Source of the DNA: Tribonema minus
Lineage: Eukaryota; Sar; Xanthophyceae; Tribonematales; Tribonemataceae
DNA length: 64,000 bases
Assembly: GCA_017506865.1 (NCBI GenBank)
Contig: JAFCMP010000550.1
Location: 496,001-560,000 of the forward strand
Direction: 5' to 3'
Shown here: one piece after another, positions 11,079-23,600 of the stretch
How positions within the stretch are numbered: position 1 is the first letter of the stretch
Layout of the letters: each line of letters begins with the position of its first letter
Position numbers and translations under genes: made by a program
The notes under the pieces: model-generated
What the model saw: the letters and a program-made list of their open reading frames with translations, nothing else
The model's database searches: none
What the model was told of the DNA's origin: nothing

Positions 11079-13090
11079 CACTGCACAGTCTCTGCTTGCT
11101 CCTCGCGTAGTGCGAGGTGATGGCTGATTTTCGTGTGTCATCAATACCGGCGACAATTATCGGGTTTTCGGTGGACACACACACAGACAAACTCTTTTAA
11201 TCCGAATAAACCTTATTTTGAGGCTTTGTAATTACCCACAGCATCACACAAATGGTCTGCTGCAGATCTGTTGCATCATCATTATACCTAACAGTATTGT
11301 CTGTACCATGCACCAAACAGGATGAGAAACAGGCTTCTAGTTCAGAAGTTGTTGCGATTTTGGGTCTTTTGCACGATGTGCAAACGGAGACCTAGTGACT
11401 TCGTCCCTAGGAACGGAGACCTAGTGACTTTGTCCCTAGGAACATCATAAAACTCATTGATAGCCAGCTAGGTAATGCATGCACACAACACAGCAAAAAT
11501 GCAATGCACACAGAACAAAGGCGCGACACCCACTTGCAGGTATGCACAACGAGCACGCCCTTGAACAGTCACGCAGCAGCCCTTCACATTAAACTTGCGT
11601 ATGTAGCAGCCGTGAGTGATTGATTGTCCATTACTCATGCTCATCGTGTGCCGAGTCGCCGTGCAAGCAGGTCATGTACGCTTGCTAGCGGCGGCTTCAA
11701 GGTGTGCACATGGGGGTGACACCGCTCAACCTACGAACAATGAATGCGTGCGACAGCTGACGCTGAACACTGTTGACGACCATGCCGTCGAACTGCTGGG
11801 CATGCTGGTGCTGCCGCTCCACTTGCTGTTGGTGTTGCTTGAAGCCGCCTCCCAGCAACTGCCGCTGCCGCTGACCATGCAACAGTAGTGTTGGTGTTGG
11901 TCAGTGCTGCAGTACTGCAGCTGCCTCGTTGCTGCTGCTGCTGCCCCTGCTGCCACTGTGCTGGATATGGTTGCGCTGGGCCCTGACCATTGGCCAAGAG
12001 GTTACTACTGCTGCGCACATGGTGCTGAGGGCGTGCTTGTTGAGCACTGCTCCTACCGGAGTCTTGAGTCTCAAACAACACATCTGTGCACATGTGTGTC
12101 AGCGTGCGCGTTGTGTAGTGTAGCTAAAATGGAAGCCGCTCAGATGGCATGTGTTCTGGCGGCAGCTGGCTTTGCACCCGACCAAAACGCGATGGCGGCC
12201 ATAGAACGAATGTAACCTTGCCTTCCACCAGCGCTGAGGGTATCTGTCAGGCGGACACAGCATTGGCGAGAATGACATGAGCACAGCCATCTCATGATTT
12301 TACTTTACAGTGTTGTGGAGGACACGCTTCGGTGGGGTGACCGCACACATAGCCACTGCTACAACCCAGAACGCTGCCCCCACTATGAGGGGGCGCCACT
12401 TGCAGGTTGCTACGCACGAAGCGCAGGCTGCTGGAGGACCTGTGCATATGTAGCGTCAATAGCTGTAACTGTTGAGGACGCTTAGACCCAATTACATGGA
12501 GAGTGTGAAAAGCAACGTGTGCTTCTGGACATACTACATGTTCCGCCACGCTGTGCAGTGGCATGGAAGTATTTCCGTCAGAATTGACCGCAGCCACTTT
12601 GTTTGCCGCAACAAGTCAAGGGCCACACATGGTGTCTGGCAGCGGCATCGCATCACGCACAGCCGCCCTCGTGCGTGCCGTGGTACAAGCTGCTGGACCA
12701 GTTGCAGAGCAGTGGGCAAAGCAGTGGGCAAATTCGCTGCTGCGTGCCTGTAGCGGATCTACTGTAGGGACTGGACAGACCCACTGGGTGTGCAGAAACC
12801 GGGAGCCTTGAAACAAGAGCGCAGGAACATGTCTGCAGTTGAGCGCGCTGAGTGATGTGCTCATCTCACCCGGTACGTAGGCCAAGCTGTAGACACAAGC
12901 GACTGGCGCACAGCGTGCCACATGATGAGAAGCGCGGCATGATTTGCCGTGGCGGACTGGACCAATCTACCTTGTGACACAGGGAGCACAATCGCCATCA
13001 CAAGCGCGCAGGGCTCGACATACTTCAACTGCAACTGCAATAACAACACTGTGTACTGAGCGCTGAGCACAGGGAGGAACTGTATCTCAC
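11079..13090. other. Gene-poor region with a short tandem repeat and a possible Gln-rich exon
   Basis: A 29-bp unit (AACGGAGACCTAGTGACTT...) is repeated twice at 11383-11442. On the minus strand, 11731-12093 is an open frame with a Gln/Ser/Ala-rich, low-complexity composition (for example AQWQQGQQQQQ). It could be an exon of a Gln-rich protein but has no domain and no secure splice sites. A short plus-strand frame at 12129-12215 (MEAAQMACVLAAAGF) looks protein-like but is too short to support. Nothing else convincing is seen. The missing last exon of the IMP2 gene should lie between about 12560 and 13080. Confidence 0.35.
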
Positions 13091-13113
13091 CGGTCCGTAG
13101 TCCAAGCTGTCGA
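12839..13113. repeat. Partial duplication of the 3' edge of the IMP2 exon
   Basis: Sequence at 13058-13113, which contains the donor site and last codons of the IMP2 exon ending at 13091, is repeated in diverged form at 12839-12892. Both contain TGAGCGC..., ATCTCACC, CGGT[C/A]CGTAG and CCAAGCTGT. The offset is about 220 bp. The downstream copy keeps a donor-like site but not the active-site-proximal codons. Confidence 0.6.
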
Positions 13114-15691
13114 TTGAGTTATCCGGGTTGTCGCCCTCAAACCAACAGTAGCCCTGGTGCGACAAGGGGCAACACAGGCGATATATCACATCAATGCATG
13201 CCTGAATACATGGTGTCTGTGGAACGCCAACCAGAGCGAAGATTCGTTGAACATCGAGGCTTTAATGTGGTGGGTGTCCTGTAGTGGGCAGGTGTGCACA
13301 TTGAGTATCCGCTGATGGGGCATGTAGTTTGGTCATCGCAGGTTCAATGCGGACTGGCAGTCAGAAGCAGCCTAGAGGCCACAATTGTCATGTTTTGTTA
13401 TGCTGCCTTGATCATGACAACACTGCACCTGAAGGGACTTCCGGTAGAGCACGTAGCGTAAAACTGCACAACCTCACAGGTATGATGTTTATGCATTTGC
13501 TGTACATGAAGGAGTTCATCAGCACCTGGTCACTGCAAGCGCATGTGGCTGTCGCGTGTGCTCATATGCTCTTGATTGTCACTGTATGATGCACTGCAAC
13601 CTGGGATGGGATACGGCCAGTGAGAAGCAATAGGAGATACTGCAAGCCCCTAGAAAACTGCGCGGCAGACAATTTCAACGCTGACTGGCAGCGTCTTGAG
13701 GTTTGGTGGCAGTGCCAAATCAAGCCTGCACTACCTGATTTGTGGCAGCAACCCTGATCCGCACATACACCTATCACTGCCCCCCGTGGGCCAAATGCGC
13801 GCTAGTCTAGTCTAACCGCATGGCTATCCGAAAGTAGCCACGATTCAATGCCTGCAGCAGGCGGCCCCTGTTGGCGATGTGCGCTGCTGCAGCACCATCA
13901 ATGCTCAGCTAAAACAGAAGTGAGATTTCTGCAAACAAGTCAAAGGGCATGCCAGCCACTGCAGATGCTGCTGCCCCTTGCGCAGGAGCATTGCATACGG
14001 AAAGCCACTGTCAGCAGACAATCATGTTTCTTTACAACTTGAAGTGATGTATGTCGTAACAGCGAAAAGAGCACGCTTGCGCAATACCATGGTTGTCAGC
14101 TCTATACTGTGGGCTCTCCGTTGTGCGCTTCGTTTCACCCACCACTCCACAACATCTGGCTGAAACGGCAGAGCTGAGGCTCGTGCAGGTCATGCCACGG
14201 TCGAAATGCCATCAAGGGTATACTTCCGCAGCTGCCTATGGCTGCATGTTCTTCAATGCTGAAAACGTTTGCAAGCAGTGATTGTGTTTTTCTGCGCAGA
14301 GCCTGAGGTGAGGATTGAAGTTCCGTACGCACCTGAGGCACGTGCTGCATTCGGCCCACTCCCCTGGGCCGTACATACCCCTCGCCCCTTTTGATGAGTC
14401 GCTTCACACAGTACTCATGCGGATCTGTGGGCGATCTGCAAGCAGCAAGTCATTGCCAGAAGGCAAGTTCATGGCGAATGAAAAAGGGCACCACATACAA
14501 ACGCTGCGGTGACTACTACACGGTTTTCAGATGTCTGCCAGTCTCTGAGAATTTGATGAAGGTAGCACTGCGCCTGGCCATGAGTCCTGACCCCTCGGCA
14601 AGCGTCGACCGGCCCTGAGCAAACCTATCAGAGAGATCATGTGCAGGTAGGGTGCTGATGCAAAGCGCCACCTCGAATGCTTCACATCTCATTTACCCTA
14701 CACGATTAGCACGCTCAAAGCAGAACTTGCTGTGCCTGCTCACCTGAATATCAGCACCTCCCCAGGCTTGAACTGCCTGAACATCTGCACGTAGAACCTG
14801 TTGACCAGCACAATGTCAGAATTGTTGCGCTCCCTGTGATCACCACAAAAAGCAACATGAAACCGTCAATACCTTCAACAAAGACTCACAGACCTGTAAA
14901 TTTACGTTATAGAAGGTTTGACATGGGTGACATTGTTGCCTACGGAGTTATGTACTTTGAAGTAGACTAGTTGTGCCAGTGCGCAGAATGACAGCCGGCA
15001 TGGATACTCATATACTTCCAGATGATCTTTCCAGGCGCCCGTTCATGCCAGCTGGAACACACCAGGCATACCGCTAGCCAATGATAGTGTTCAGTGCAAA
15101 TCAACATGGAAAGCCGCATGGCTTGCTGCCCAGTGAGCCTCTATTGAGCGAGGAACGCAGGCAGCACAGTGAGTGTTGCACCTTGGGCGGGGTCCACTCG
15201 AAACCAAGGCTGGTGATGCAGCAGTGACATGCACATGATACAAAACCTTCCAGGCAGCAACTCAAGTAGGCACTGGCGTTGCTGTTGGATGCAAACAGTA
15301 CAAGGAATTCTCTGTGTTGCCATGCAGGACAGTCTGATGGCTGATAAAGTTGCTGAGAGCTCTCGGATTCGTGCTGTACTCTCCAGACGTCATGTTGTTG
15401 GTAGCCGCATGCAGACTATGTTGAAGTGTTCCGCCAAGCCGACAAAAGAGGGTTAAATCATGTCGAATAAGCTCCCGTTTTGTTGAATCTGCATTGCGGG
15501 GGTCAACAGGCTTCACCCGCAGATCTATGATACTTCTCTTACCCAGGATTCAGAGTGGGTGACATGCTCGGTCCACTGACACGAGCTGGGCCGCCCAGGT
15601 TATCCTCGAATGTAATGTAGATCGGCACCGCCCATAGCATCCTCCGCGCCCACAAGCCCGCCTGCCTAAGCGATGTTGTACTGGCAGTCAT
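13091..15691 (-). CDS. IMP2: Mitochondrial inner membrane peptidase subunit 2-like (S26 signal peptidase), C-terminus unresolved
   Basis: Serine/lysine protease of family S26 that removes sorting peptides from intermembrane-space proteins. Exons on the minus strand: 15691-15543, 14833-14744, 14435-14333 and 13153-13091, which give the first 135 codons in frame. The catalytic Ser motif is SGPSMSPTLNPG in exon 1, after a hydrophobic stretch (MLWAVPIYITF) that fits the single membrane anchor. The next exon reads SDIVLVNRF, then FKPGEVLIF. The catalytic Lys lies in exon 3, SPTDPHEYCVKRLI. Exon 4 has the box III-like motif CWFEGDNPDNSIDSLDYGP. The SxMxP + VKRLI + EGDN..SxDS combination is diagnostic for IMP-type peptidases. 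The choice of IMP2 over IMP1 rests on overall resemblance. The final exon (the usual RVxxVxWP-type end) should lie to the left but I could not place it. Confidence 0.85.
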
Positions 15692-16748
15692 TGCCGTGCC
15701 GTGCCGCAAGTGGTAGCGCAGCACACACAGTTCTCGTTCTCGTTCTCGATTTGTGAACATCAACTGCATCTTGAAGTTTGAATTATTATTATTGAAGTTT
15801 TGTGAAGTGTGAAAGGTGTTACATATGCAATTGCGATTGGAGCAAGTACACCAATGCCGTGACGTGCTGTGACTTAACATGGCGCATGTTTTTCAGAGTG
15901 TGTACAGCCATTTTGTCGGATGCACCATCATACATCTGATCAAGCTGGGACAGAACAGTGGAAATATGGGTTGCCTAATATCACGCCACGAGGCACCAGT
16001 CGCACATGTGTCACCAGGCCACAGCTGCATTCGAGCACATATTATTGCCGTGTGACATGACAATCCCTGTGCCAACTTCATTCTTTGGACTTTGGCTGGC
16101 ATCGCAGCAACACCGCAACAAGACCAAGTCTGCGATGCAAACACAATGCAATGTCCGGACAACACTGTGGCCTGTGTCATGCTGGAACGCGGCCCACGAC
16201 GCAAGCAAATTTGCGCAAATATTCCACACACACATGACGGTCGACAAGTCAAGGCCGCTTTCTTGGCTGCAGCGTTCTCACTGCAACTGCTCCTGTAGCA
16301 CCGCAGACGAGGGTGATGTGTGCAAGTGGTGAGTCCAACAAGCATTGCAGCCTGGCAATCTGGCTGGAAACAATTCCGCAACTCATGGGGTTACGACGGC
16401 CACTGTGCTATAGTCAATTTACAATATTCTTCAATGCCATGTACATATGTAAACACTCTGGTGGAAAACGCAGGGCGGCCGAAGCGTTCAGCAAAACTCA
16501 TTGTACACTGCATGACATACAATCACAAGCTACTCCACCTCCTTCTGAAGATCTTCTGCTGTGCCGCACGTCCTGAAACAGCTTACTGTTGCAGTGTTCT
16601 GCAGCTGAAATACATCGCGCTAATGATCTTGCGCCATGACTGATGCTCAGGCAGGCAGGCCATTGACAGCAATCGCAGCTGCTGCAGTGGCCTGCGGGAA
16701 TTGAAGTTGAACTTCGCGCACTTGATGCACGAACAATGGCTCCCCATC
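15692..16748. other. Non-coding region between two minus-strand genes
   Basis: Upstream region of the IMP2 gene. No domain-bearing frame is seen. A TTGAAGTTTG...ATTGAAGTTTTGTGAAGTG stretch at 15771-15808, a CTCGTT microsatellite near 15732 and a GAATTGAAGTTGAACTTC motif at 16697-16714 are the only features. Confidence 0.4.
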
Positions 16749-18151
16749 TCACCTTTCATCCCATGCACGGACACAACCGTCGTCGGAGTATTGGGTCGTG
16801 CCTGCCAAACTCCCGCTGGAGCTGCCCTGGTTGCTACTGCTGCTGCTGTACCTTCTAGCAAGTGCAGCATCGTTGGCCTGCCGCCTGCTCCTGTAAACAC
16901 CCAGAACGCGTGTATGACCCATCATGACACCACCCCCGGGCAGAAAGTGTGCCTCTGCCACGCCAAGCAGGTAGGCATGTGTAGCAACCCTCGTGGCCCT
17001 CAGGCTCCTGTTCAGCATCGCCGCTGCCGCACTACCATGCTGTCCTATCACCACTGCCAGTGCTGCAGTATCGGCGTCCGATAAGAACGCCTGCAACGGC
17101 AGTGCGCCTTGCAGCTCCAGCTGCACACATCAAGCGATTGACGCGGTGAGCTCATGGGGAAAAACGTCATGCAGCAGAATACACGAGTGTTTTGCAGCCC
17201 GTCACGCGTGCCTGACTGGCTTTGCAGTCCACCAGTCTCATGCTATTGACCCCTGTGTCAGAGGTGGCAGTGCCTTCTTGGCTAGGCCCAGAAGCATTCA
17301 TTGATGGTCAAGCAGGTGTCACTGAGGCAGTGCATGCAAGCCTCTCTGACCTTGGCTATATATCCACCATAACAGCTTGCATGAAGCAGCGGCGCTGCTG
17401 TGTCGTCCCAGCACCAATGGGGGTCAGGATGGCACTGTACCGAGCTGGCCCGACTTTGCAAAAGTTTGCTAAGGAAAGTGGTGGGGGGTAACAGCCAACG
17501 TCAACATAGCCCACTGGCTACTGACACTCAGGAAGCAGATTGCGCAGCTGCTACTCTTGAATCTACAGTGAGCACCCTCATATGATCTACTGCACAACCG
17601 CACCGCTGGCATGCAGCAAGCTGTAGTATACAACACATGGGTTCTTACAGTGCTGGCCTGCGCAGGGCTGCATCTCGGATGACTTCAAAAGCAACTGAAG
17701 CAAAAGCAGCTGACAATCCAATCAACCGACCGGGCGGTGATCATTTACACGACTTGCAACTTACCTTCTGAACTTCGGCGTACTGGCGATTGCGCCGCGC
17801 AAGGTCCGCCCTGTAGGTACAGATGGTGGCAGTGGTCTCGCCAATTACAGAGTGAGCATCGATGTCGCTGCTGTAGCCGCACACTAAGCGCTCCCGCAGC
17901 CAACTCTTGGCCTCCCTTACGGCATGATTCATGTCACAAATCATCAGTTTGTGTTTGAGCAGTATGTGCATGGTGATGGAAGTGACAGCGTCGGCGGCTT
18001 GCAGCGTTGATAGGGCTTCGTGTTGTGAAGTTCTGTGCAGGACATCTGCAGCGGCCACGGCTCGCAGAGCAGCAACAGCGGTCGTCTGATGCGAGGTAGT
18101 GCGACTGCTGACGCTTCCGACCCGTTTGCTTTCTGGCAGGGCATGGTTGCA
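16749..18151 (-). CDS. Unrecognised multi-exon gene, two 3' exons identified
   Basis: Two exons on the minus strand join in phase 0: 18151-17765 (129 codons, starting just after a TACAG acceptor) and 17120-16749 (123 codons plus stop). The first donor is AAG|GTAAGT and the second acceptor is GTGTGCAG|. The protein is rich in Ala, Leu, Arg and His, with helical segments such as VAALRAVAAADVLHRTSQ and a Ser-rich C-terminal tail ending RAWDER. I recognise no domain, signal or membrane segment. The stop at 16749 overlaps a possible donor (GAAAG|GTGAGA), so the gene might continue to the left. Upstream exons are not identified and no start is assigned. Confidence 0.55.
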
Positions 18152-18257
18152 CTGTACTCCAGGTCAAAAACTTCAATGATCACTTCAACAAAAAGTGACA
18201 GTTGATCCTAATCTCTCAGCAGTCTCATGGCCATTGGCCACCTCCACAGCTAGGCAG

Positions 18258-19225
18258 GACCTCGCCAACGCACGCTATCGCCCCTCTCCTCTCCGCAAGC
18301 GCCTCTCGACCCCGACAATGGAGAGCTGCAGGACGAGAACCTGCCAGTTGAGTTTCAGCTGGCAGGTGAGCAGCAGGACGTCCCCCCACGCAAAATTTTC
18401 ACTGGGGTAGGAAAATCGATCACGCGCCACCAGGCACGCCGCGTGACTCACGCGACACGAATGTCGCCCAAATGTTGTTCCACTTCCAAACACGACATGA
18501 AGCACTCTTGCGGCCTCGCCAGTGCAGCCAGAGATGACTTCGATGATGGTTCAACGGTCGAGCAGCTGTGCGAGCTCGTCCGACACCTAGATTGCGCTGG
18601 CGCACATAATGCTGCTGCACAATCCGGCCTGGCGCTGTTAAGGCGGTAGGCGCGCAATTGCTGATGACGCTGGCGGTGCTGCACTGGCGCGCGTTCCCGC
18701 AGGTCCCACTGAAGTACAGCAACTAGATGCTTGTCAGCTTCAATGTGGTGTGCTGCAAAGCGACCAGCACAGGCACGTGCAGGAGCGGCTTGTTCATCCG
18801 CATGCACCGACTGGAAGGTGAGAACGACGTTATGATACATGCAAGCGATTAATATTGCATTGTGTGCTTGCAACCTTTCAGTGGCGTGCTGAGTTGCCTG
18901 ACCAGGCAGCGACATGAAGATTGCGTTCCAATGACGATGTGCTCTTCACACTCTGTTGTTTGCACAGTGACATGCCTCTTGATGAATATATGAATGCCAC
19001 TGCTATCACACTCTACTCATGATAGTGCCGTTGCTGCATTTACTAACTTACAAGCACACACCGCGGCAGGTGGAAGCAGCTGCTTCAACGGCGGCCGCCG
19101 CATCAGCAGCAGGTGACGCGAGCACTGCACGGACTGGCAGTGTTGAGGGCAGCGCTCAGCTGGGAGCACAATGCGGGTGACAGTGACTGCAATGGAGATA
19201 TGGATGCCGATGTTGCAGCAACACG
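18258..19225 (+). CDS. Unrecognised multi-exon gene, internal exons only
   Basis: Three plus-strand exons join in matching phase: 18258-18645 (donor CG|GTAGGC), 18773-18817 (acceptor CACAG|, donor AAG|GTGAGA) and 19070-19225 (acceptor GGCAG|, donor ACG|GTAATA). The joined frame includes GELQDENLPVEFQLAG, DDGSTVEQLCELVRHLD, then SGLALLRRHVQERL, and RWKQLLQRRPPHQQQ running on to an acidic DSDCNGDMDAD segment. The phase agreement at both joins and the helical, charged composition support it. No known domain is seen. The first exon is upstream of 18258 and later exons lie somewhere past 19225; neither was placed. The opposite strand is also open over part of the first exon (see findings), so strand assignment there is not certain. 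Confidence 0.45.
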
Positions 19226-20676
19226 GTAATACACTATCTGATGCACTATCTGATGAGTCAGGAAGGAGCAGGAGCAGTTCATCGAGCAACATTGCCAGTG
19301 AACGCATGCCTCTGGCCGTCGCTTGTTCGATAGGAAGAGTGCAGCGCAGCCGTTGCTGCAGCAGTAGCAGCCGCGCACGCAGCCTGCGCCAGCAGCATGC
19401 ACTGACACCCGCACAGAAGCAAAGCGCAAGAGGTCCTGCATCAGTGCTCAGCAGCACTGCCCGCACCAGCGAGGCAATGCACGTTCTGCTGCTGCCATCG
19501 AATAGCACCATGCAAAGTTGCGAGGCCGCAAGCAGGCAGGGTGCAGCAAAGCGGCTTGTCACTACCTTGGCTGCACCGCACAGTACTGTAGCAAAGCACT
19601 TGGCGATTTAATGAACACATGACGTGCATGTTACTCGCGCCTGCGCGGTGCTGTAGTTTGGTGCTCGTCTGTGTTGCCATTACTGTGGATGTGTGCGCAC
19701 TCGAGTGCGCAAGCATGAGAGCATTACGCTGGACCATGCGTGCTTGTATGCTGCGTAGTATATTACTGGTATTTTTGTGTTTTTCAGAGCAGAACGACGG
19801 GGAAGCATGTGCCCAGAGCAGTGACAGGCTGTTGACTTGACCTGACACATAGTTGAGCGTGCCTGGACGCAACAATGACAAGGTGCCATGGTTCATCTCA
19901 GAAGCGTGAACAAAATTAAATTAATCCAGTCATGATGTCACAAGCGCAAACGATTCCGCTGTACATCATCTGCCTCCACAAGTCTGTGGCACACAATATC
20001 ACCCTGCTGCTTTGTCACTGCTGCACCTTTCCGTGCTCTCATTGTTAATGTGCCTAAGGGTAATTGGACTGCAATGAAGGGCATATGTCAGAAACTGAAC
20101 TGTGGCACCTTGGACCTCGGTTGAAGAGTGGCTTCATTTCTGGCCGAATACTTCAAAGTCGACAGTGTTTTGATTATGTGATAAAGCCTTAGAGCTCCTT
20201 AAGCCCGAAACCAAAGGCGATCCCCTCGTGTGCTGCAAACGCTTCCGCCATATCATGAATCAGCGAGGCCAATTGTTGTTGAGCCAGACTTCATGAATCT
20301 ACTTCCAGCACATTGCACAAAATCACTGAAGCATATTGACGCTGCGTGCTTCATTAAGCTTTATGACCGGCTCACTTCCAGCATACGCATTGCCCTCGCA
20401 ATGATCTGCACATCCTGACTTTGGCGCACATGGCGCAGCTGCATCCGTGGATTGAAACGATCAACAGCAGCACTCAACACGGGTTGATTCCGGTGTGCGA
20501 CAACTTGGTACGTAGGGGGGGCAGGCCACCTCAAGCACAGCTGCTACTGCTAGGGCCCGGTCGCAGCTTCCCAGTCAGCATATGCTTCTCATGTGGGCGC
20601 ACTCCGTGCATGGCCACCGCCTCTGACGCGGTGGGCGTATATGTAGTCTATGCAGTTGAAGTTTACACGAGGGACG
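19226..20676. other. No resolved gene
   Basis: A Ser-rich plus-strand frame (about 19250-19611) could hold later exons of the gene ending at 19225, but I cannot choose splice sites. From about 19620 to 20676 I see nothing coding. A minus-strand TGTAA (plus-strand 20663-20667) lies just past the stop codon of the ankyrin gene and may be its polyadenylation signal. Confidence 0.35.
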
Positions 20677-23600
20677 TCACATTACGCAGCAGCAGCAGCC
20701 CTGCGCCTTTTGCCGTGCCCTCTCGGCTATCGCCAACTGTTTTTTGAGGTCCTTGATCCGGTCTTCTGCTGCTGTGAGCTCCTTCCGAGTTGCGGCGCCT
20801 TGACTTAGGGCCTGTCACCATACAGTGATGAGGATACAGCAGTGCTCATTGCTCAGGTCAGAAATGTTGAAGTGCACCTCACGAGACACGTGCTTTATCG
20901 TCCATGCTAGCAAGCAGCGTTCAACTTGCATAACCGTGGCTGCCAGTTGGTGTGACTTCAACAACACCGACTCATGGTGCTCTCACATTTTGGATTGTCA
21001 GCCACCAGCATCCAGCAGCGCAGATTCTGAAGCCCAACAGCCTGGTGACCTACTGGCATGCACCTGCGGCATTGAAGCTATCTGTGAGGTTGGCATGTGC
21101 AAGCTTGCATATGCTGACCTTTTCAAGTGCATTCTCCAACCTCCGCACTTCCTCTTCAAGCTCCGCTATCCTCTTGTCCTTGGCCTCCACCTCCCCTTTG
21201 AGCATTGCTGCCTCTGCCCTCACCTCGCCGCCACCGCCATGCATCTGTAAGGCATTGAGCAGCATGAGCATGAAACAAGAGGTGGCACCTATGTAGGTCT
21301 GGTCAACGCAATCTGGCTGTCAAGTCTCTGTGAGCACAGTACATTTGCGGCAGTGTTGAGGTATGCAGGACGTGAATGGGGTGCTGCAAGCGCGCCTGCA
21401 ACAGCAGATGCTGAGTGCCCGTTCAAGAGGCAGAAGTAAGCAATGGAGTTGTCCTGACAGCACCACTGCAGCCATACAAGTACAGGCTGCCAAGGCATGG
21501 GCTAATGCTGTACCAGGAAGTGCGCGTCTTTACTGGACTTTGACTGCCAGCGGGCTGGCATATGAGGCATCGATCGTTGAACAGGCTGGGTCATGTCTAT
21601 GTCTTTCAACATGACACCGCAAGCAACGGTAAATGGCTAGTGCCACACTCATTCGCGGCTGTTCATACTGCATGCCACTCGTCTTGCACATTCAGGGCTG
21701 TGGCAATATGTAATGATCAGTTACACATGCACTCTGATAATTCTCCGTGCTACATTATTTCCTGTGAAATGATAATGGTTTTGTCGCTGAGATGAGAGAT
21801 GCTCACATGCAGGTGCGTTCCTAGTATACGCCTCAATGTATACTTGGAAATACAAGTACAGTGTGAAGTACCCACATTGAAGTATGGCGCATATAAACGC
21901 CTCGTCTGACTACACATACCTTTGTTTTGATGGCCTTGGCAATGTCGTGTCGTACGTAGCAGAGCTCCCCTATCACGTCCATTGGCGCCTGCTTCTTGCT
22001 GTTCACCGCAGATGTATTGGCCCCGTGTGCTAGCAGCAGCGTGACACAATCCATGTGGCCACGCTGGCACGCCCAGTGTAGCGGCGTGGCGCTCTGCACG
22101 TTTGCGCAACCAACATTGCCCATTGATGCGTGCAAGCGAGTCACGACAAGGCCAATGTGCTGATTTGATTGCATATGGTAGCAACTGCGGGCCACTGATG
22201 CACTAGTTCCAGACCTACTCCTCGTTGCGACCCTGGTTTGCCTCTCACCCAACCATGCAACCAGACATGGGCCTGCACTGTTGCGGTCCGCCCAGGCGCA
22301 GTATGCTCTGCAATCACAATATGTGTACAACAGCAAAGTCTTCGAAAAAATGTGTTTTCCAATGCAGGTCAAGCACCTTGTGTCTTTGTCAGATGTGATG
22401 TCATGCTAGGTGTGAATGCGCTGCATCTTCATCTGCTTTGTGCCATTTTTTCCCCTTTGGGCCAATGCAGACGACCCACCTGCAGCAGAGTCAGGTTTTT
22501 ACTTTTTATGTGGCCACAAACACTCATGTGGCGCATGTGTGCTTCAATGGCATGCGTACTGATACGCAATGTGACTGAGACCTGGAAGCTGTGCTACTTC
22601 GTGCCTTGTACAAGTTACGACGACTTGTGACTATCGTCATCAGAGTTGTAATGGTGTTTTGGCAAGGTTGTTCAGCCTTCCAATATTATTGGGTGTCACC
22701 TTGTCATCCCTGGCATTGACAACAGCGCCCTTAGCAATCAGCATTTTGCAGCACTCCGCATTCCCACCCGCGGCTGCGCAGTGCAGCGGCGTCACTAGTT
22801 GCCCGTCCTTTGCCTCTGCATCTGCACCCTTGCTCAGCAGGTACGATGCCACCTGCACTACAACAGGGCACAGCATACAGCATTAGTGAGTTTGCAGAAA
22901 TGTCGCTCTCTTCATCATCCCCCAAGGGCGCAATGTGAAGTTCTCTATAGTAAGCGGATGACACAGAAGTAGTGCAGTTGGCAGTAGCGGGCTTGAAAGT
23001 CGGACGATCTTGCAAACATTTTTGTGCTGAAGCTGCCTACTTTCTCCCCACGTTGATACGATATCTTGTGAGACATGGGGAGTTCAGACAACCAGGAATG
23101 AAGTGAAGCTCAGCATTGTACGTATGGACGTATGGACTTGTATTTATAAAGGCCCAAGGGAGGCCGGGTTGCCTATGCAATCGAAAAGCTTGCGTCAACG
23201 CAGCAGCCTAGTCTGCGCTGTGCCCTAGGAGCTTGGATACCGGCGCCGCAACACAGCCCAGCATTCGCGCTCCACGTGTGTACGCCATGACGCGCTCCGC
23301 CAACTCCCGCGCCATGGACTTGTATTTATAAAGGCCCAAGGGAGGCCGGGTTGCCTATGCAATCGAAAAGCTTGCGTCAACGCAGCAGCCTAGTCTGCGC
23401 TGTGCCCTAGGAGCTTGGATACCGGCGCCGCAACACAGCCCAGCATTCGCGCTCCACGTGTGTACGCCATGACGCGCTCCGCCAACTCCCGCGCCAGCGA
23501 TATGCTCAGCTCAATGAGGATCTGACGCTTAGCTAACCCGGCCTTGCGTAACACATCTGCCTTCCCCCCCCCTGAGCACAGTGCTGAGTGCATTGCCAAC

